Positions 32,524-42,632 of a stretch of DNA of 64,000 bases are shown here, piece after piece (positions within the stretch are counted from its first letter, which is position 1; each line of letters begins with the position of its first letter). This stretch comes from Saccharomycopsis malanga (Eukaryota > Ascomycota > Saccharomycetes > Ascoideales > Saccharomycopsidaceae), in the NCBI GenBank assembly GCA_004014935.1, contig CP025322.1:992001-1056000 (forward strand). The letters run 5' to 3'. A program made the position numbers and the translations under genes. The notes under the pieces are model-generated. The model had not been told where the DNA came from. It made no database searches and saw only the letters and a program-made list of their open reading frames with translations.

Positions 32524-34440
32524 ATGTCACTGGCGACTCCTGAAACTGCTGAGCACTCGGACATTGAGATGAAAGATACAGCTATTGAACAGCACGATGA
32601 CGCCAACATTGCAGAGGAAGATGATGACGAAAAGAAAATAGATCTTCAAGAAATCCGGAGCTCTGCCGAAGAAAAGGCAAGACAGTTTTTAGCAAAACAA
32701 ACACGCCCTGTTATCATTCCATCGTTTGCTGCTTGGTTTGATTTGAATAAAGTGCACGAGATTGAAAAAAGATCGTTGCCAGAGTTTTTCACAAACAATT
32801 CCAGATTTAAAACAGAGTCTGTTTACAGAAGCTACAGAGATTTCATGGTGAACACCTACAGATTGAACCCGATTGAGTATTTAACCGTAACTGCATGCAG
32901 AAGAAACTTGGCTGGTGATGTCGCCGCAATAATAAGAGTCCACGCGTTTCTTGAACAATGGGGTATCATCAACTATCAGATAGACCCAAGAACCAGACCT
33001 ACCTTGTCTGGGCCGCAATACACAGGCCATTTCCAGGTATCATTGGACACCCCGGCAGGTATCCAGCCATTTATTCCATTAGATGCGAAGGAGAAGGTCA
33101 TTAATAAGGAGTCGTTGCAAAATGGTGTTTCTGCAAAAACAGAGGATGAAGATGGTGCTGCTAAGTTATTGGCCATTCCCCTTAATTTAGAAGTACGTAA
33201 GGATGTTTTCGATTCTACTGAAGATGCCATTTTGCTTAGAGAAAAAGATAGACTACAGTTAACCAACAGTGGTACCAAAATATATATCTGTAATGTATGT
33301 GGCAATGATGCTACTGAGGTTCGTTATCACAACTTGAGAGCTAAAAACTCTATTTGTGCCAGATGTTTTGAAGAAGGCCACTTCCCATCAAACTTCCATT
33401 CGTCAGATTTCCTCAAACTCATTAACAACAGTAATGTCAAACTCAACGAGGTTTGGACCGAACAAGAAACATTGTTGCTCTTAGAAGGTATTGAAATGTT
33501 TGAGGACGACTGGGACAAGATCTCTAACCATATAGGCACTAGAAACAAAAGACAGGCCATTGCCAAGTTTTTGCAGCTACCTATTGAAGACAGATATTTG
33601 AACAAGAACATCTCCAGAGAACAGTACAGCAAAGTCAACCCTAATGGGGCTCCCCAAGAAAATGCTGCTGGTGAATTCAAAAATAAGGAGGTCAATGCAG
33701 TTCTCAGCACTATAAAGTTTTTAATCAAAACAATTGACCCTGAATTAGCTGCCAACACCACCCAAAAATTACAAAAAGAACTCCTTGCCAAATACCTAGT
33801 CCAAAAAGACGGTAGCACAGAGTTTGTCAAACCAGTGGATGAAGACATATCTAAAGCAGCAAAGTTGGCATTTGGCGTCTTGTCTGCCAATATAGTGAAT
33901 GAGCAGCTCAAAGAACTCAAGCAGGAGCAGAAAATTCTTAACCAGATCAGCGCGTTGCAGTTGAAAAAAGTGGATTTGAAGTTGAAATCATTATCACAAT
34001 ATGAAAAATCGCTCCAGAACGAGAGATTGGAACTTGAAAACGAAAAGAAGAAACTTTTCTTGGACCGTCTCTCACTCAGACAACAAACCAACTTGGTCAA
34101 AGACAAAGTGACCAACGCCATTCAGTTGGCCGGCAACAGTATAGCCAACCAAGAAGGTGTTGAAAAATCTAACCAACTTTTGAAAGAAGCTGCTGAGGAG
34201 ATTAAAAAACCAAGCCGAATTTTTGTTTTGGCTAACAAGGCCGGCAAGGACGGCGATGAAGATATTAAAGCTATAGATAACGATGCAGGTGATGAAGATG
34301 AAGAAGACGAAGACGAACAGGATGCTTCTGTTGGCAACACAGGATCTACCAACGGAAATGGCGCATCTAGAGCTATTGAAGCAAAATTGACTCCAATTTC
34401 TGTAGAAAACCCACAGCTTTTCAAAGTCTGGGCCAATTAG
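32524..34440 (+). CDS. RSC8: RSC chromatin-remodelling complex subunit Rsc8 (Swi3/SMARCC family)
   Basis: The product is 638 residues (S. cerevisiae Rsc8 557, Swi3 825). The SWIRM domain at about 58-150 (RPVIIPSFAAWFDLNKVHEIEKRSLPEFF to GIINYQIDPRTRP) is much closer to Rsc8 than to Swi3. A ZZ-type zinc motif is at about 255-290 (CNVCGNDATEVRYHNLRAKNSICARCFEEGHF), a SANT domain at about 309-358 (VWTEQETLLLLEGIEMFEDDWDKISNHIG) and a long coiled coil at about 455-545 for dimerisation. An acidic Asp/Glu stretch near the C-terminus precedes the final PQLFKVWAN. It is a core scaffold of the nuclear RSC nucleosome remodeller, which is essential in S. cerevisiae. Confidence 0.94.
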   Translation: MSLATPETAEHSDIEMKDTAIEQHDDANIAEEDDDEKKIDLQEIRSSAEEKARQFLAKQTRPVIIPSFAAWFDLNKVHEIEKRSLPEFFTNNSRFKTESVYRSYRDFMVNTYRLNPIEYLTVTACRRNLAGDVAAIIRVHAFLEQWGIINYQIDPRTRPTLSGPQYTGHFQVSLDTPAGIQPFIPLDAKEKVINKESLQNGVSAKTEDEDGAAKLLAIPLNLEVRKDVFDSTEDAILLREKDRLQLTNSGTKIYICNVCGNDATEVRYHNLRAKNSICARCFEEGHFPSNFHSSDFLKLINNSNVKLNEVWTEQETLLLLEGIEMFEDDWDKISNHIGTRNKRQAIAKFLQLPIEDRYLNKNISREQYSKVNPNGAPQENAAGEFKNKEVNAVLSTIKFLIKTIDPELAANTTQKLQKELLAKYLVQKDGSTEFVKPVDEDISKAAKLAFGVLSANIVNEQLKELKQEQKILNQISALQLKKVDLKLKSLSQYEKSLQNERLELENEKKKLFLDRLSLRQQTNLVKDKVTNAIQLAGNSIANQEGVEKSNQLLKEAAEEIKKPSRIFVLANKAGKDGDEDIKAIDNDAGDEDEEDEDEQDASVGNTGSTNGNGASRAIEAKLTPISVENPQLFKVWAN

Positions 34441-34748
34441 TTGTTTGTTTGTTTTTTCTCTTTTTGCTTTCCATAGTTTCCCTATTCTATTCTCCTTTTT
34501 GTATTTTCCCCCATCTGTATAAGTCTCTCCTATTAATGCTTTTGTTCAATTAGATTTCATAAGTTTTTTGATTAGTCAGTTGTAAGGTCAGAGTAGCATG
34601 TCGTGACGAATTGCTACTTGTGAATTATGGATATATTATGTCGTATGATTTGAAAATTCTGAGTAATTTGATATAGCAGTTGAACGTTATTTCTATTGGA
34701 ATGCATATTAAATAATTCAAATATAAACAACCTTTAAAGTTCAAAAAT

Positions 34749-34785
34749 GTGCTGGGCTTGAAATATATGATATTATTATTATTAT
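34749..34785 (+). repeat. SINE-like family, 3'-end fragment (copy E)
   Basis: GTGCTGGGCTTGAAATATAT then GATATTATTATTATTAT matches the family's 3' signature and ATT tail with about three differences. Nothing upstream is recognisable, so it is a severely 5'-truncated or decayed copy. Confidence 0.55.
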
Positions 34786-35017
34786 CATTTGAAATACAAT
34801 ATCTTAGCTGCATGAACAAGTAGCAGTATGGATATCAGTACACTTCCTGGTATTCTTTAGTAAAAAGCGCAAAAAAGTGTTGAACAATAGTTTTTTACGT
34901 ATAAAGAATACTATGGGTAAATTAAGATAAGTTTACTATACAATTATACTTTTTTGTTAATAAAATATCCCAACAAAGAGAGTCATCAAGTATAGCTGTA
35001 TTTAAAGTATAATTTTC

Positions 35018-35018
<1 letters not shown>

Positions 35019-35072
<54 letters not shown>
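35019..35072. repeat. Poly(T) homopolymer tract, 54 bases
   Basis: An uninterrupted run of T, flanked by TAGCTGT on the left (34993) and ACAGCTA on the right. It could be the poly(A) tail of an old - strand retroposition, but I found no matching target-site duplication or body, so it may be a simple expansion. Confidence 0.9.
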
Positions 35073-35075
<3 letters not shown>

Positions 35076-35731
35076 GCTAAAATACTTATTTTCAAAAATT
35101 GAGGTAAGCCTTGGCTGTTTCAACAACTTGAAATAAACCATGATTGTTTCTACTAAAGAAGTTTTTATAGTTCTTCAAAAAGAGAGATTTCTGATGTATA
35201 TATATTATTTAATTACGTTCTAACCTTTTTTTATAAGGATTGCAGATCACCGCCAATCATGCCTGTCAAATATCTCAACTTATCCAGCTAGCAAAAAGTC
35301 TACTCTTTTGATTAGAAGGTTGATGATTATTTCTTGTTAAAAAGTAGTTTGAATGACCGATAGTTACTAGAAATATAAAAGATTTGAAATCAGTTAAAGG
35401 TCAAAGAAATTTAATATATCACAACAATACCTGTTTCTAGTCCTACTTAGCAAAGCCCTATAACATATTCAAAAAACAGAATGTTTGGTCCAACCCTGGA
35501 CAGCGCTTTATTTTTATGGCATATAAACGTGTAATGTAAATGAGTAAAATCAAAACATGAGAACTGAATAGTCTGAAACATAACAAGAAGAAAAAATAAT
35601 TAAAAAAAAAAAAAATGAGTATGAGACAGAAATCTAATTCTGCTTTCGTTTTTGTATATTAACACAAGGTGTAATATGGCGAATGCTTATTGTAGGAAAT
35701 AAAGATTCATTTGGTGGTTTAAAAATCTCGC

Positions 35732-37006
35732 CTATGATTGGTTAGCATTGACGTCGGCCTGGTCGTTCCGCTGGGGACGTTTCTTATCGTTTTTCCACGA
35801 TCCATGAAACATGTGTTTGACATAAGCCAATTCATCGGACTCGTCTTTGGAGCCCATTTGACCGACTCCTGGGCTGAATGAGGTGATAGGTAAAACTAAG
35901 ACATCATCGACCAAAACCGGCTGGTCTATTCCAGTGAAAAGTTTCCAATTGATGGCTTTTTTATTTTCAATGGCGTCTTGCTGAGGATCTTTCAAGCCGT
36001 TTTCGGGCTCTTTTACTCTCACATTATGATTAATTATAAAGTCGTTCTTTCTTTGTTTTCTGAGTTTGATGGCAACATTATTCAAGTAATTGAAGATTTC
36101 GTCAGTGAAGATACCAGGACCGGTCCAGTTCATGATGTCAGAGCCCTGGGCGCTACCCTTAGCAAGGTTTAAGGAGCCTTTTTCCAAGCGTTCCAAAGTG
36201 ATTTTGGTGATCTTGGCGATCAAAGCACCGAGTACAGGATGTCCCTTTTTGCCCTGGATGGTCCACTGGCAGAATTGGATGCGTCTTGCGTACCAGTCTG
36301 CCCAGTCTGGTCTGTCAGGGTCTGCTTCAATTCCCACTACAAAGCCTACATTGTTAGGATGGCCCAATACTGTTGCATTATAAGACGGCCAGCTGGCCAC
36401 ACCCTTCAAATCAAACGTGTCCACATCACTGTACACGCCGCCTCTTGCAAACACTATCAAATAGCGGAAGAAATCTGCCTTGAGAATTGGATGCGGCATT
36501 GATTCGTATGCTTTGAGCACGTCAGGAACAGTTTGATACAATGTCCGCACAAGCTCATGACAGGCAGCATCAGGAAGAAGTTTGTGGATAAAGCCAGGAT
36601 TGTTCTCGTTCCATTTATTTACATAATGCTTGAAATTGTTAGGGAATTTGGCACTGGTCATATCAACCTTCCAAGTTTGCCAAATAAACTTGGGTATAGG
36701 CTTATTAGGCTCATACGGAAATTGAAATGCCAACTGCTCTCTAAGAGTTGCCTCCGTTGGTAGGCTGTTGATATGTTTTGTTTTGGAATCTGTAAGACGG
36801 TTCACCTGGCCATATTCTTTCAAATCTAGCTCATCGCTCGGAAGGTCGTGCTTATACCGTAGCGAGAACACGCTGTCAGCTCTGTTTTTATACAAAATGT
36901 TCACCAGCGCATAAAGAAGCACCACTACCAAAAGAAACACCCGGACTTTCTTCGATACATGCAACATGCTGCTAATAGCCGCTTTAGTTTTCGAATTGCA
37001 AAACAC
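35732..37006 (-). CDS. OCH1: Initiating alpha-1,6-mannosyltransferase Och1 (GT32)
   Basis: The product is 424 residues with a type II architecture: a short cytosolic tail, a single span (VRVFLLVVVLLYALVNILY, about 21-40), a stem, then the GT32 catalytic domain. PIPKFIWQTWKV, PHPILKADFFRYLIVFARGGVYSDVDTFDLKG (DXD metal site at about 192) and GIEADPDRPDWADWYARRIQFCQWTIQ match Och1 closely. GSDIMNWTGPGIFTDEIF, LVDDVLVLPITSFSPGVGQMG and VKHMFHGSWK also match Och1 rather than Hoc1. It adds the first alpha-1,6-mannose of the outer chain to N-glycans in the cis-Golgi. The start may be codon 1 or codon 14 (MLHVSKK). Confidence 0.93.
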   Translation of the reverse strand: MFCNSKTKAAISSMLHVSKKVRVFLLVVVLLYALVNILYKNRADSVFSLRYKHDLPSDELDLKEYGQVNRLTDSKTKHINSLPTEATLREQLAFQFPYEPNKPIPKFIWQTWKVDMTSAKFPNNFKHYVNKWNENNPGFIHKLLPDAACHELVRTLYQTVPDVLKAYESMPHPILKADFFRYLIVFARGGVYSDVDTFDLKGVASWPSYNATVLGHPNNVGFVVGIEADPDRPDWADWYARRIQFCQWTIQGKKGHPVLGALIAKITKITLERLEKGSLNLAKGSAQGSDIMNWTGPGIFTDEIFNYLNNVAIKLRKQRKNDFIINHNVRVKEPENGLKDPQQDAIENKKAINWKLFTGIDQPVLVDDVLVLPITSFSPGVGQMGSKDESDELAYVKHMFHGSWKNDKKRPQRNDQADVNANQS

Positions 37007-37495
37007 TAAATCAGCTTCATCAAACTGTTTGATGGTCTTATGAACAGCATATCAGAGCTTTTTGCTGGTGAAACTTCACGTTTACCAGAACGACAGGGCA
37101 ATGCTGCGCGGTGCTGCGGATGAACGCGTGTTATGCTGAAATTATGCTGAAATATGCGCGCGTGCACTTTAGGTTCCTGCATTATTGTCTGGTCCACCCC
37201 CGGAACATGTGTCGTTTGCAAGCCCATACATACATAAATAAATAAATAAAATAACTACTTTGGGCTTTTCTTCTTGGGTTTTCTATTCAAAGTATAAGCA
37301 TTGCATCCCTTTTGTTAATACAACTAATTAAACTTATAATATTTGGTGCACAATTACCTGCCAAAATCATGCTTAATTTAACCTTCCTTAATCACCGCGG
37401 TTACCCGGACCATAGACAAATAATTTTTTCACTACATATTCATAATTAGAAGCGAAGAGATGACTTGAAAGAGTCTAGACCAATCAAACAGCACA
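37007..37495. promoter_or_regulatory. Divergent promoter region OCH1/MTR3
   Basis: The 489-bp gap has a GC-rich part near OCH1 with an 11-bp direct repeat (TTATGCTGAAA twice at about 37131-37152) and CGCGCG-type words. Nearer MTR3 lies TTACCCG at 37401, a Reb1-type site. Confidence 0.45.
37401..37407 (+). promoter_or_regulatory. Reb1-like site (TTACCCG)
   Basis: Exact match to the core of the yeast general regulatory factor Reb1 site, about 90 bp before the MTR3 ATG in the OCH1/MTR3 divergent promoter. Such sites help set nucleosome-free regions. Function here is inferred. Confidence 0.4.
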
Positions 37496-38377
37496 ATGAG
37501 CACAGATAGAAGAAGAATAACAGGACCAGCAAATGCTCTTCCTTTGGTGTTTGCACCAGTAGCAGAAGATTCGGGCCATGCACAATCTCTGAAACCAGAT
37601 GATGCGATAAGAAACTTCTTTGTTAAGACCAATATTGTAGACAATGCTAATGGATCATGTTACTTGGAAATTGATAACAGTACTATAATAGTTTCCGTTT
37701 ATGGGCCAAAGCCCATTCGTGGCTCTTCCATATCGTCAGCATCGTTTACTGTAAGTTCTAAGGTGTCTCCAAATGTTAATGATCTTGCCAATTTCAAATC
37801 ATTCAAAAGCACCTCTCTAGTTAAAGAAGAAGAAGATGATGACGAGGACGCACAAGAAACCAATGGAGATTACGTCACAACTGGTGCCATAGGCAAGACT
37901 CAGCTATCAAGCCTTGAACAGAGGCTTTCCACATACATACAATCTGCATTTTTACCATCAATTCTTCTCCAGAAGTATCCAAAATCCACCATAGAGGTCT
38001 ATGTCAACATTCTAACAAACGATCCTAATACCAACAACAGCCTTCTATCACTCATCACCTGGTGTTCCAATTGTACGTCGTTAGCACTTGTCAATGCTGG
38101 CATCGAATTGCAAGACATTGTTTCCACTGGAAGTTCCAGACTCGTGCTAGACAGACAGGCTCTTGTTATAGACCCACTCTATTCAGACAACGCTGGAGAT
38201 GCGGCAATTAACGCAGTAGTCTCCTATATGAACACTAGTGATACTATAGTCGGGTTGTTGTTAGACAGCGAAGAGGAGGTTGACGAAAAGTTGCTCGGCA
38301 GGCTTTTGGCCGGCTGTGACACCATGTCTAAGCAGATTAGAGGTAATATTAACGGTTATTTGATGAGCTCTGTATAA
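37496..38377 (+). CDS. MTR3: Exosome core subunit Mtr3 (RNase PH-like)
   Basis: The product is 293 residues (S. cerevisiae 250). It starts [19 protein letters not shown], like S. cerevisiae [39 protein letters not shown] and [16 protein letters not shown] match the RNase PH fold of Mtr3. [13 protein letters not shown] aligns with the S. cerevisiae block LALADAGIELVDMA. An acidic insert ([16 protein letters not shown]) near residue 112 accounts for the extra length. Mtr3 is a non-catalytic ring subunit of the nuclear and cytoplasmic RNA exosome. It is followed by IRC5 on the same strand. Confidence 0.9.
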   Translation: [293 protein letters not shown]

Positions 38378-38868
38378 GGATAAGAAATCTAGCTAATCTA
38401 ATGCATATTGTTATTGTGAATTAGTATTCAGTGGGACATGTAGTTTTCTAGGGGATGGGATGGGAGGGGAGGTGTTCAAACAAGTATTTGTTGTTCAATT
38501 CTGATGCCTATTCCTATATGAATTAGAATTCGCTCACTTACAAGGAACACTGCTTGAAATGAAAAGAAGCTTGTAGAAAGATTTAAGGAAAGCACTCGAA
38601 ATGAAAATTGTCAACTGTATACTTTAATAAGGGTTACACCGAAAATTCTCTTTACTTCTACGTTATATACAGTTTCTCACTTGATCTGTCTACTACTTTT
38701 AAACAATTTTCTATAGTGCAAATTGAAGATCGCATCCTGGCGCGTTTTATTTTTCGTGCAATTTTTAAAGCTTTTCTTACAGAAAAACGCCATCCTTTGA
38801 GAAATGGCAAATCAATAACGACACTGTAACATTTACTTAGATATAGACAAGTTGTCATTACATAGAGG
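38378..38868. promoter_or_regulatory. MTR3 3' flank / IRC5 promoter
   Basis: This 491-bp gap carries a GC-rich patch at about 38450-38470 (GGGATGGGATGGGAGGGGAGG) in the MTR3 3' flank and GGCGCGTTTT near 38737 before IRC5. Short frames here look fortuitous. Confidence 0.35.
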
Positions 38869-41800
38869 ATGCCATACAGCGATAACGACGATTTGATATT
38901 GCTTTCAGAACATCATGATCCCATAGATCTTATAGGCACCAAGAAAAGAACATCGAGGTCCAAAAAAAGCCACTATGTAGATAGTGTGTTTTCTAGTGAA
39001 GATGAACGTCCTAAGAGTAAGAAGAAAAAAGTGCCTCAGCGTGCAAGACAAAAGCTAAAATCTTCGAGTGCTAATCTTATTTCAGATTCAGACGATCAAT
39101 TATTAACTCGAAAACATGACTCAAGAAAAAGGACTCAGCGGATAAACTATCGTGAACATCAATCAGATGAGTATTTTGTTGAGGAGGAAGAATCTGATGA
39201 TGAGGAATATGAAGAAGATGAAAATGATATAGCTGATGGAAAATTTGATAAAGGTAATACTAGTACAACATCATCATTTCCAACTGATGAAGAGCAATTC
39301 CAATCTGCTGAAGAAAAGCCAGAAAATAAGGTTGTTGACAAACTTGTAACCAACGTTAATAAAAGCAAAGAACTGTTCGATCAAAAAAATTTTGATGAAC
39401 TAGATGACCAAACAAAATTAAAACGACTCCAGCAATTGGTGGAAAAATCTAAGCTTTTTTCTCAGATAATTGCTGATACATTACTTGAAAACACATTACA
39501 GAAAAAAAAGAAAGAAAAGGAAGAACAGAAAAGTCGTAAGAAGGAATTCTCGCTGGACGAGGATGAAGATGAAGCAAATATTGTAATTCCCAAACATAGA
39601 AGACCGCACAGGAAAACTAAGAAGAATGATTTCATGTCGTTATATAATGAATCCAAAGACAAAAAAATTTCAAAAGAAACAAAGAACACAAAACAAAAAT
39701 TGGAACAAACTCAAAGCAGTACTCGTTCTCAACCTAAGCTTATCACTGGAGCTGTAATGAGAGATTACCAGTTGGAAGGCTTGGACTGGTTAGTGACGTT
39801 GTACGAGAATGGACTCAATGGTATTTTAGCTGATGAGATGGGTCTCGGCAAGACATTACAATCGATATCCCTACTAGCTTTTTTATATGAACATGGTAAC
39901 AAGGGACCATTTCTTATAGCTTGCCCGCTATCTACAGTAGGCAATTGGGTCAAAGAGATTGAGAAGTTTGCACCTTCTATTCCACATCTCAGTTATGTAG
40001 GAACTAAAGATGTTCGTGAACAGTTAAGAAAAAAACATTTCATTAAACAAAAGCGTCAAAATATTGGAATTGTTGTAACTAGTTATGAGTTTATCATAAA
40101 AGATATCAGATATCTAAACAAATTCCAATGGAAGTTTTTAATTGTGGATGAAGGTCATCGACTCAAAAACATCAATTCAAAGTTAATAAAAGAGCTAAAA
40201 AAATTACATACAACCAATAGATTATTGCTTACCGGAACCCCTTTGCAGAATAATTTGGATGAGCTATGGTCTCTTTTGAACTTTATTCTTCCGGACATCT
40301 TTCAGGATATCGAGCTCTTCCATCAATGGTTTGACTTTTCCCAGCTCAAGGGCTCGGAAAACTCTGAGGTGATCAATGCAGAAATCCAAAAGTCGTTGAT
40401 AGACAACTTGCACACCATTTTAAAACCATTTTTGCTACGTAGATTGAAGAAGATTGTAGTGAAAAGCTTGCCTCCGAAACGAGAATACATCGTGTACAAT
40501 TCGTTAACCGAACGGCAAACTGCTTTGTACAAGGCAGCATTGCACCGTGAATTGAAACCATATCTACTCAAAACAGGGTTTTACGAGTATATTGAAGCTA
40601 ATGATCTCAGTGAATATTACCCTAAGAATGTCTTGGACATGTTTTTTAGAGAACACATTATTTCCAAACAGGATAAACAAATACAAGTTATTGAGCTCGA
40701 CACAAAATCTGAAAATAAAGACACAAGTGCTAGAAACCGGGCAAGATTAGCAAAACGAAGAAATGTTAATTATAAAGATATTGGATTTCAAGAATTCGAA
40801 GGGGATTTATCATACACAGACTCGGAAGACTTTTCAATGAGTTCGGATAGTGACGACCTGATTCTGGGCTTCAAGAAACATAGAAAGAAGAAAATATCTA
40901 GCAGTAAAAAACCCGAAGAACTGGTTGAGGATGAAGCAGAAACCATAGAATATGATGATGGAAAGTTGAAAGGTTTGTATTTGTCTCGTATTCATGAAAA
41001 TACCAATGGTAGAAAAACTCGTGGTAAAACCAATGAGTATTTGAATTATCTCAAAAGCACTGTACAGCCTGCTGTGGTGGAGCAAATGAATCAGATAAAT
41101 CAGAAAAATCAATCAAATCTATTTGCAGATATATTGGATCATTTAAATATAACAAGTCAAGAACAAGCAATCAATAATGGAAACGGCAAACAAACATTTG
41201 TTAATGACAACGCTCTCATTGAAAATGTTGTCGAGAAGAACATGGAAGTTATGAACGTCCGTAATAAAACAGAGTATGTAAAGGATGATAAAAATCAAGA
41301 AAATAAAAATGTTGATGAAAACAAGGAGGATGTAGAGGATGATGAGAAGAAGAATAATAATATTAAAGTTGATGAAAAGAAAGAATTGACAAACGATGAA
41401 AAGACCAAAGAAGAAGCTAAAGATGAGAAAGGAACGACTGTTCAAAATTATGCGAGTGCAAAAGACCAAATGGATCGAATAAAGGAGGAAGAAGGCATTG
41501 TTCATGAAAAAAATAAGAAAGAAAGAGATGTTGCTGTGAAAGAAGTTGATGCTGATGGCCCTTTAGAAATACACCAAAATGAAGATTACGAAGATGAACA
41601 GATTAAGCCAGAATATGCTGCTGAAGGTGTTGAGTCATTGTTTCAAATCTGGCGTCTAATTAATAAAGAAGTGGACATGAAGAATCTTGGCAATTTGATG
41701 ATGCAATTGAGACTTATTTGCGATTCACCATATTTATTTTTTTTCCCATGGGACAATGAAGACAATATCGATGCCAGGTTGATCGAAAACTCGGGAAAAA

Positions 41801-42525
41801 TGCAAATGTTGGATCAAATGACCAATCATTTATTTGTAAAAGAAAAAAAAGAAAAGCACAAGATTTTGATATTTTCACAATTTACCAAGATGTTGGATCT
41901 TCTTGAAGACTGGATAGCGTTTAAAAAGATGAAATGTTGTCGAATTGATGGTGCTACGTCGCAAGACATTCGGGAGGAAATGATTCAGAACTTCAATAAT
42001 AATGACGATTACAAGATCTTCTTGCTCTCTACAAGAGCTGGTGGTCTTGGCATTAACCTTGTTGCCGCTGACACTGTTTTCTTGTTTGACAGCGACTGGA
42101 ACCCACAGGTAGACTTACAAGCTATGGACAGAGTGCACAGAATCGGACAAAAGCGCCCGGTAATTATCTATCGTTTTGCGACTACAAACACTGCGGAGCA
42201 GATTTTGCTTAGTAGAGCAGATTCGAAACGTCGTTTAGAGAAAGTGGTCATACAAATGGGCAAGTTTGAGTCGTTGATGAAACTTGCGGGTGAAACAAAA
42301 CCAAGGGCCAAGGCCCCCAAGCCTGTTAATGCTGTTGCTGCTGAGTTGGGCGATTTATTGAAAGAGAACACCTTTGCAGGACAAGATATCACGGACAACA
42401 CGTTGGACGAAGAGGAAATAAAAGAGTTGTTTGACCGAAGGGAAGAGGCGTACAAGAAAACTGTATGTATAATGAAACATATTGAGTTGTTTGAATCTTC
42501 TACAACGGAATATGACGATGCTTAA
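38869..42525 (+). CDS. IRC5: Snf2-family DNA-dependent ATPase, Irc5/LSH (HELLS) type, with large acidic insert
   Basis: The product is 1,218 residues, well above S. cerevisiae Irc5 (853). The N-terminal part is Lys/Ser/Glu-rich. The ATPase starts at MRDYQLEGLDWLVTLYENGLNG, with Walker A ADEMGLGKTLQS (about 320), LIVDEGHRLKN (about 425), LTGTPLQNN and LKPFLLRRLKK. The C lobe has IFSQFTKMLDLLEDW, STRAGGLGINLVAAD and AMDRVHRIGQ (about 1087). Between the lobes (about 600-940) lies a long Glu/Asp/Lys/Asn-rich insert. The closest families are Irc5 and the vertebrate chromatin remodeller HELLS. Irc5 is linked to cohesin loading and genome stability. The assignment between Irc5 and other Snf2 relatives rests on motif wording, not a tree. 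Confidence 0.82.
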   Translation: MPYSDNDDLILLSEHHDPIDLIGTKKRTSRSKKSHYVDSVFSSEDERPKSKKKKVPQRARQKLKSSSANLISDSDDQLLTRKHDSRKRTQRINYREHQSDEYFVEEEESDDEEYEEDENDIADGKFDKGNTSTTSSFPTDEEQFQSAEEKPENKVVDKLVTNVNKSKELFDQKNFDELDDQTKLKRLQQLVEKSKLFSQIIADTLLENTLQKKKKEKEEQKSRKKEFSLDEDEDEANIVIPKHRRPHRKTKKNDFMSLYNESKDKKISKETKNTKQKLEQTQSSTRSQPKLITGAVMRDYQLEGLDWLVTLYENGLNGILADEMGLGKTLQSISLLAFLYEHGNKGPFLIACPLSTVGNWVKEIEKFAPSIPHLSYVGTKDVREQLRKKHFIKQKRQNIGIVVTSYEFIIKDIRYLNKFQWKFLIVDEGHRLKNINSKLIKELKKLHTTNRLLLTGTPLQNNLDELWSLLNFILPDIFQDIELFHQWFDFSQLKGSENSEVINAEIQKSLIDNLHTILKPFLLRRLKKIVVKSLPPKREYIVYNSLTERQTALYKAALHRELKPYLLKTGFYEYIEANDLSEYYPKNVLDMFFREHIISKQDKQIQVIELDTKSENKDTSARNRARLAKRRNVNYKDIGFQEFEGDLSYTDSEDFSMSSDSDDLILGFKKHRKKKISSSKKPEELVEDEAETIEYDDGKLKGLYLSRIHENTNGRKTRGKTNEYLNYLKSTVQPAVVEQMNQINQKNQSNLFADILDHLNITSQEQAINNGNGKQTFVNDNALIENVVEKNMEVMNVRNKTEYVKDDKNQENKNVDENKEDVEDDEKKNNNIKVDEKKELTNDEKTKEEAKDEKGTTVQNYASAKDQMDRIKEEEGIVHEKNKKERDVAVKEVDADGPLEIHQNEDYEDEQIKPEYAAEGVESLFQIWRLINKEVDMKNLGNLMMQLRLICDSPYLFFFPWDNEDNIDARLIENSGKMQMLDQMTNHLFVKEKKEKHKILIFSQFTKMLDLLEDWIAFKKMKCCRIDGATSQDIREEMIQNFNNNDDYKIFLLSTRAGGLGINLVAADTVFLFDSDWNPQVDLQAMDRVHRIGQKRPVIIYRFATTNTAEQILLSRADSKRRLEKVVIQMGKFESLMKLAGETKPRAKAPKPVNAVAAELGDLLKENTFAGQDITDNTLDEEEIKELFDRREEAYKKTVCIMKHIELFESSTTEYDDA

Positions 42526-42632
42526 TAAGTTTGTTGATATATGAGATTTGTATTTTTACAATTGTCAAATTTGTATAAAACTCTTATAAACCATGATAAG
42601 ATAAAACCAATATATAAACTTAAGGCAGTTCG

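Larger units (their letters stand above)
34441..35731. other. Convergent intergenic RSC8-OCH1 with repeat fragment and poly(T)
   Basis: This 1.3-kb AT-rich gap between convergent genes holds a 3'-end fragment of the SINE-like family (34749-34785) and a 54-base T tract (35019-35072). No gene was seen. Confidence 0.5.
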
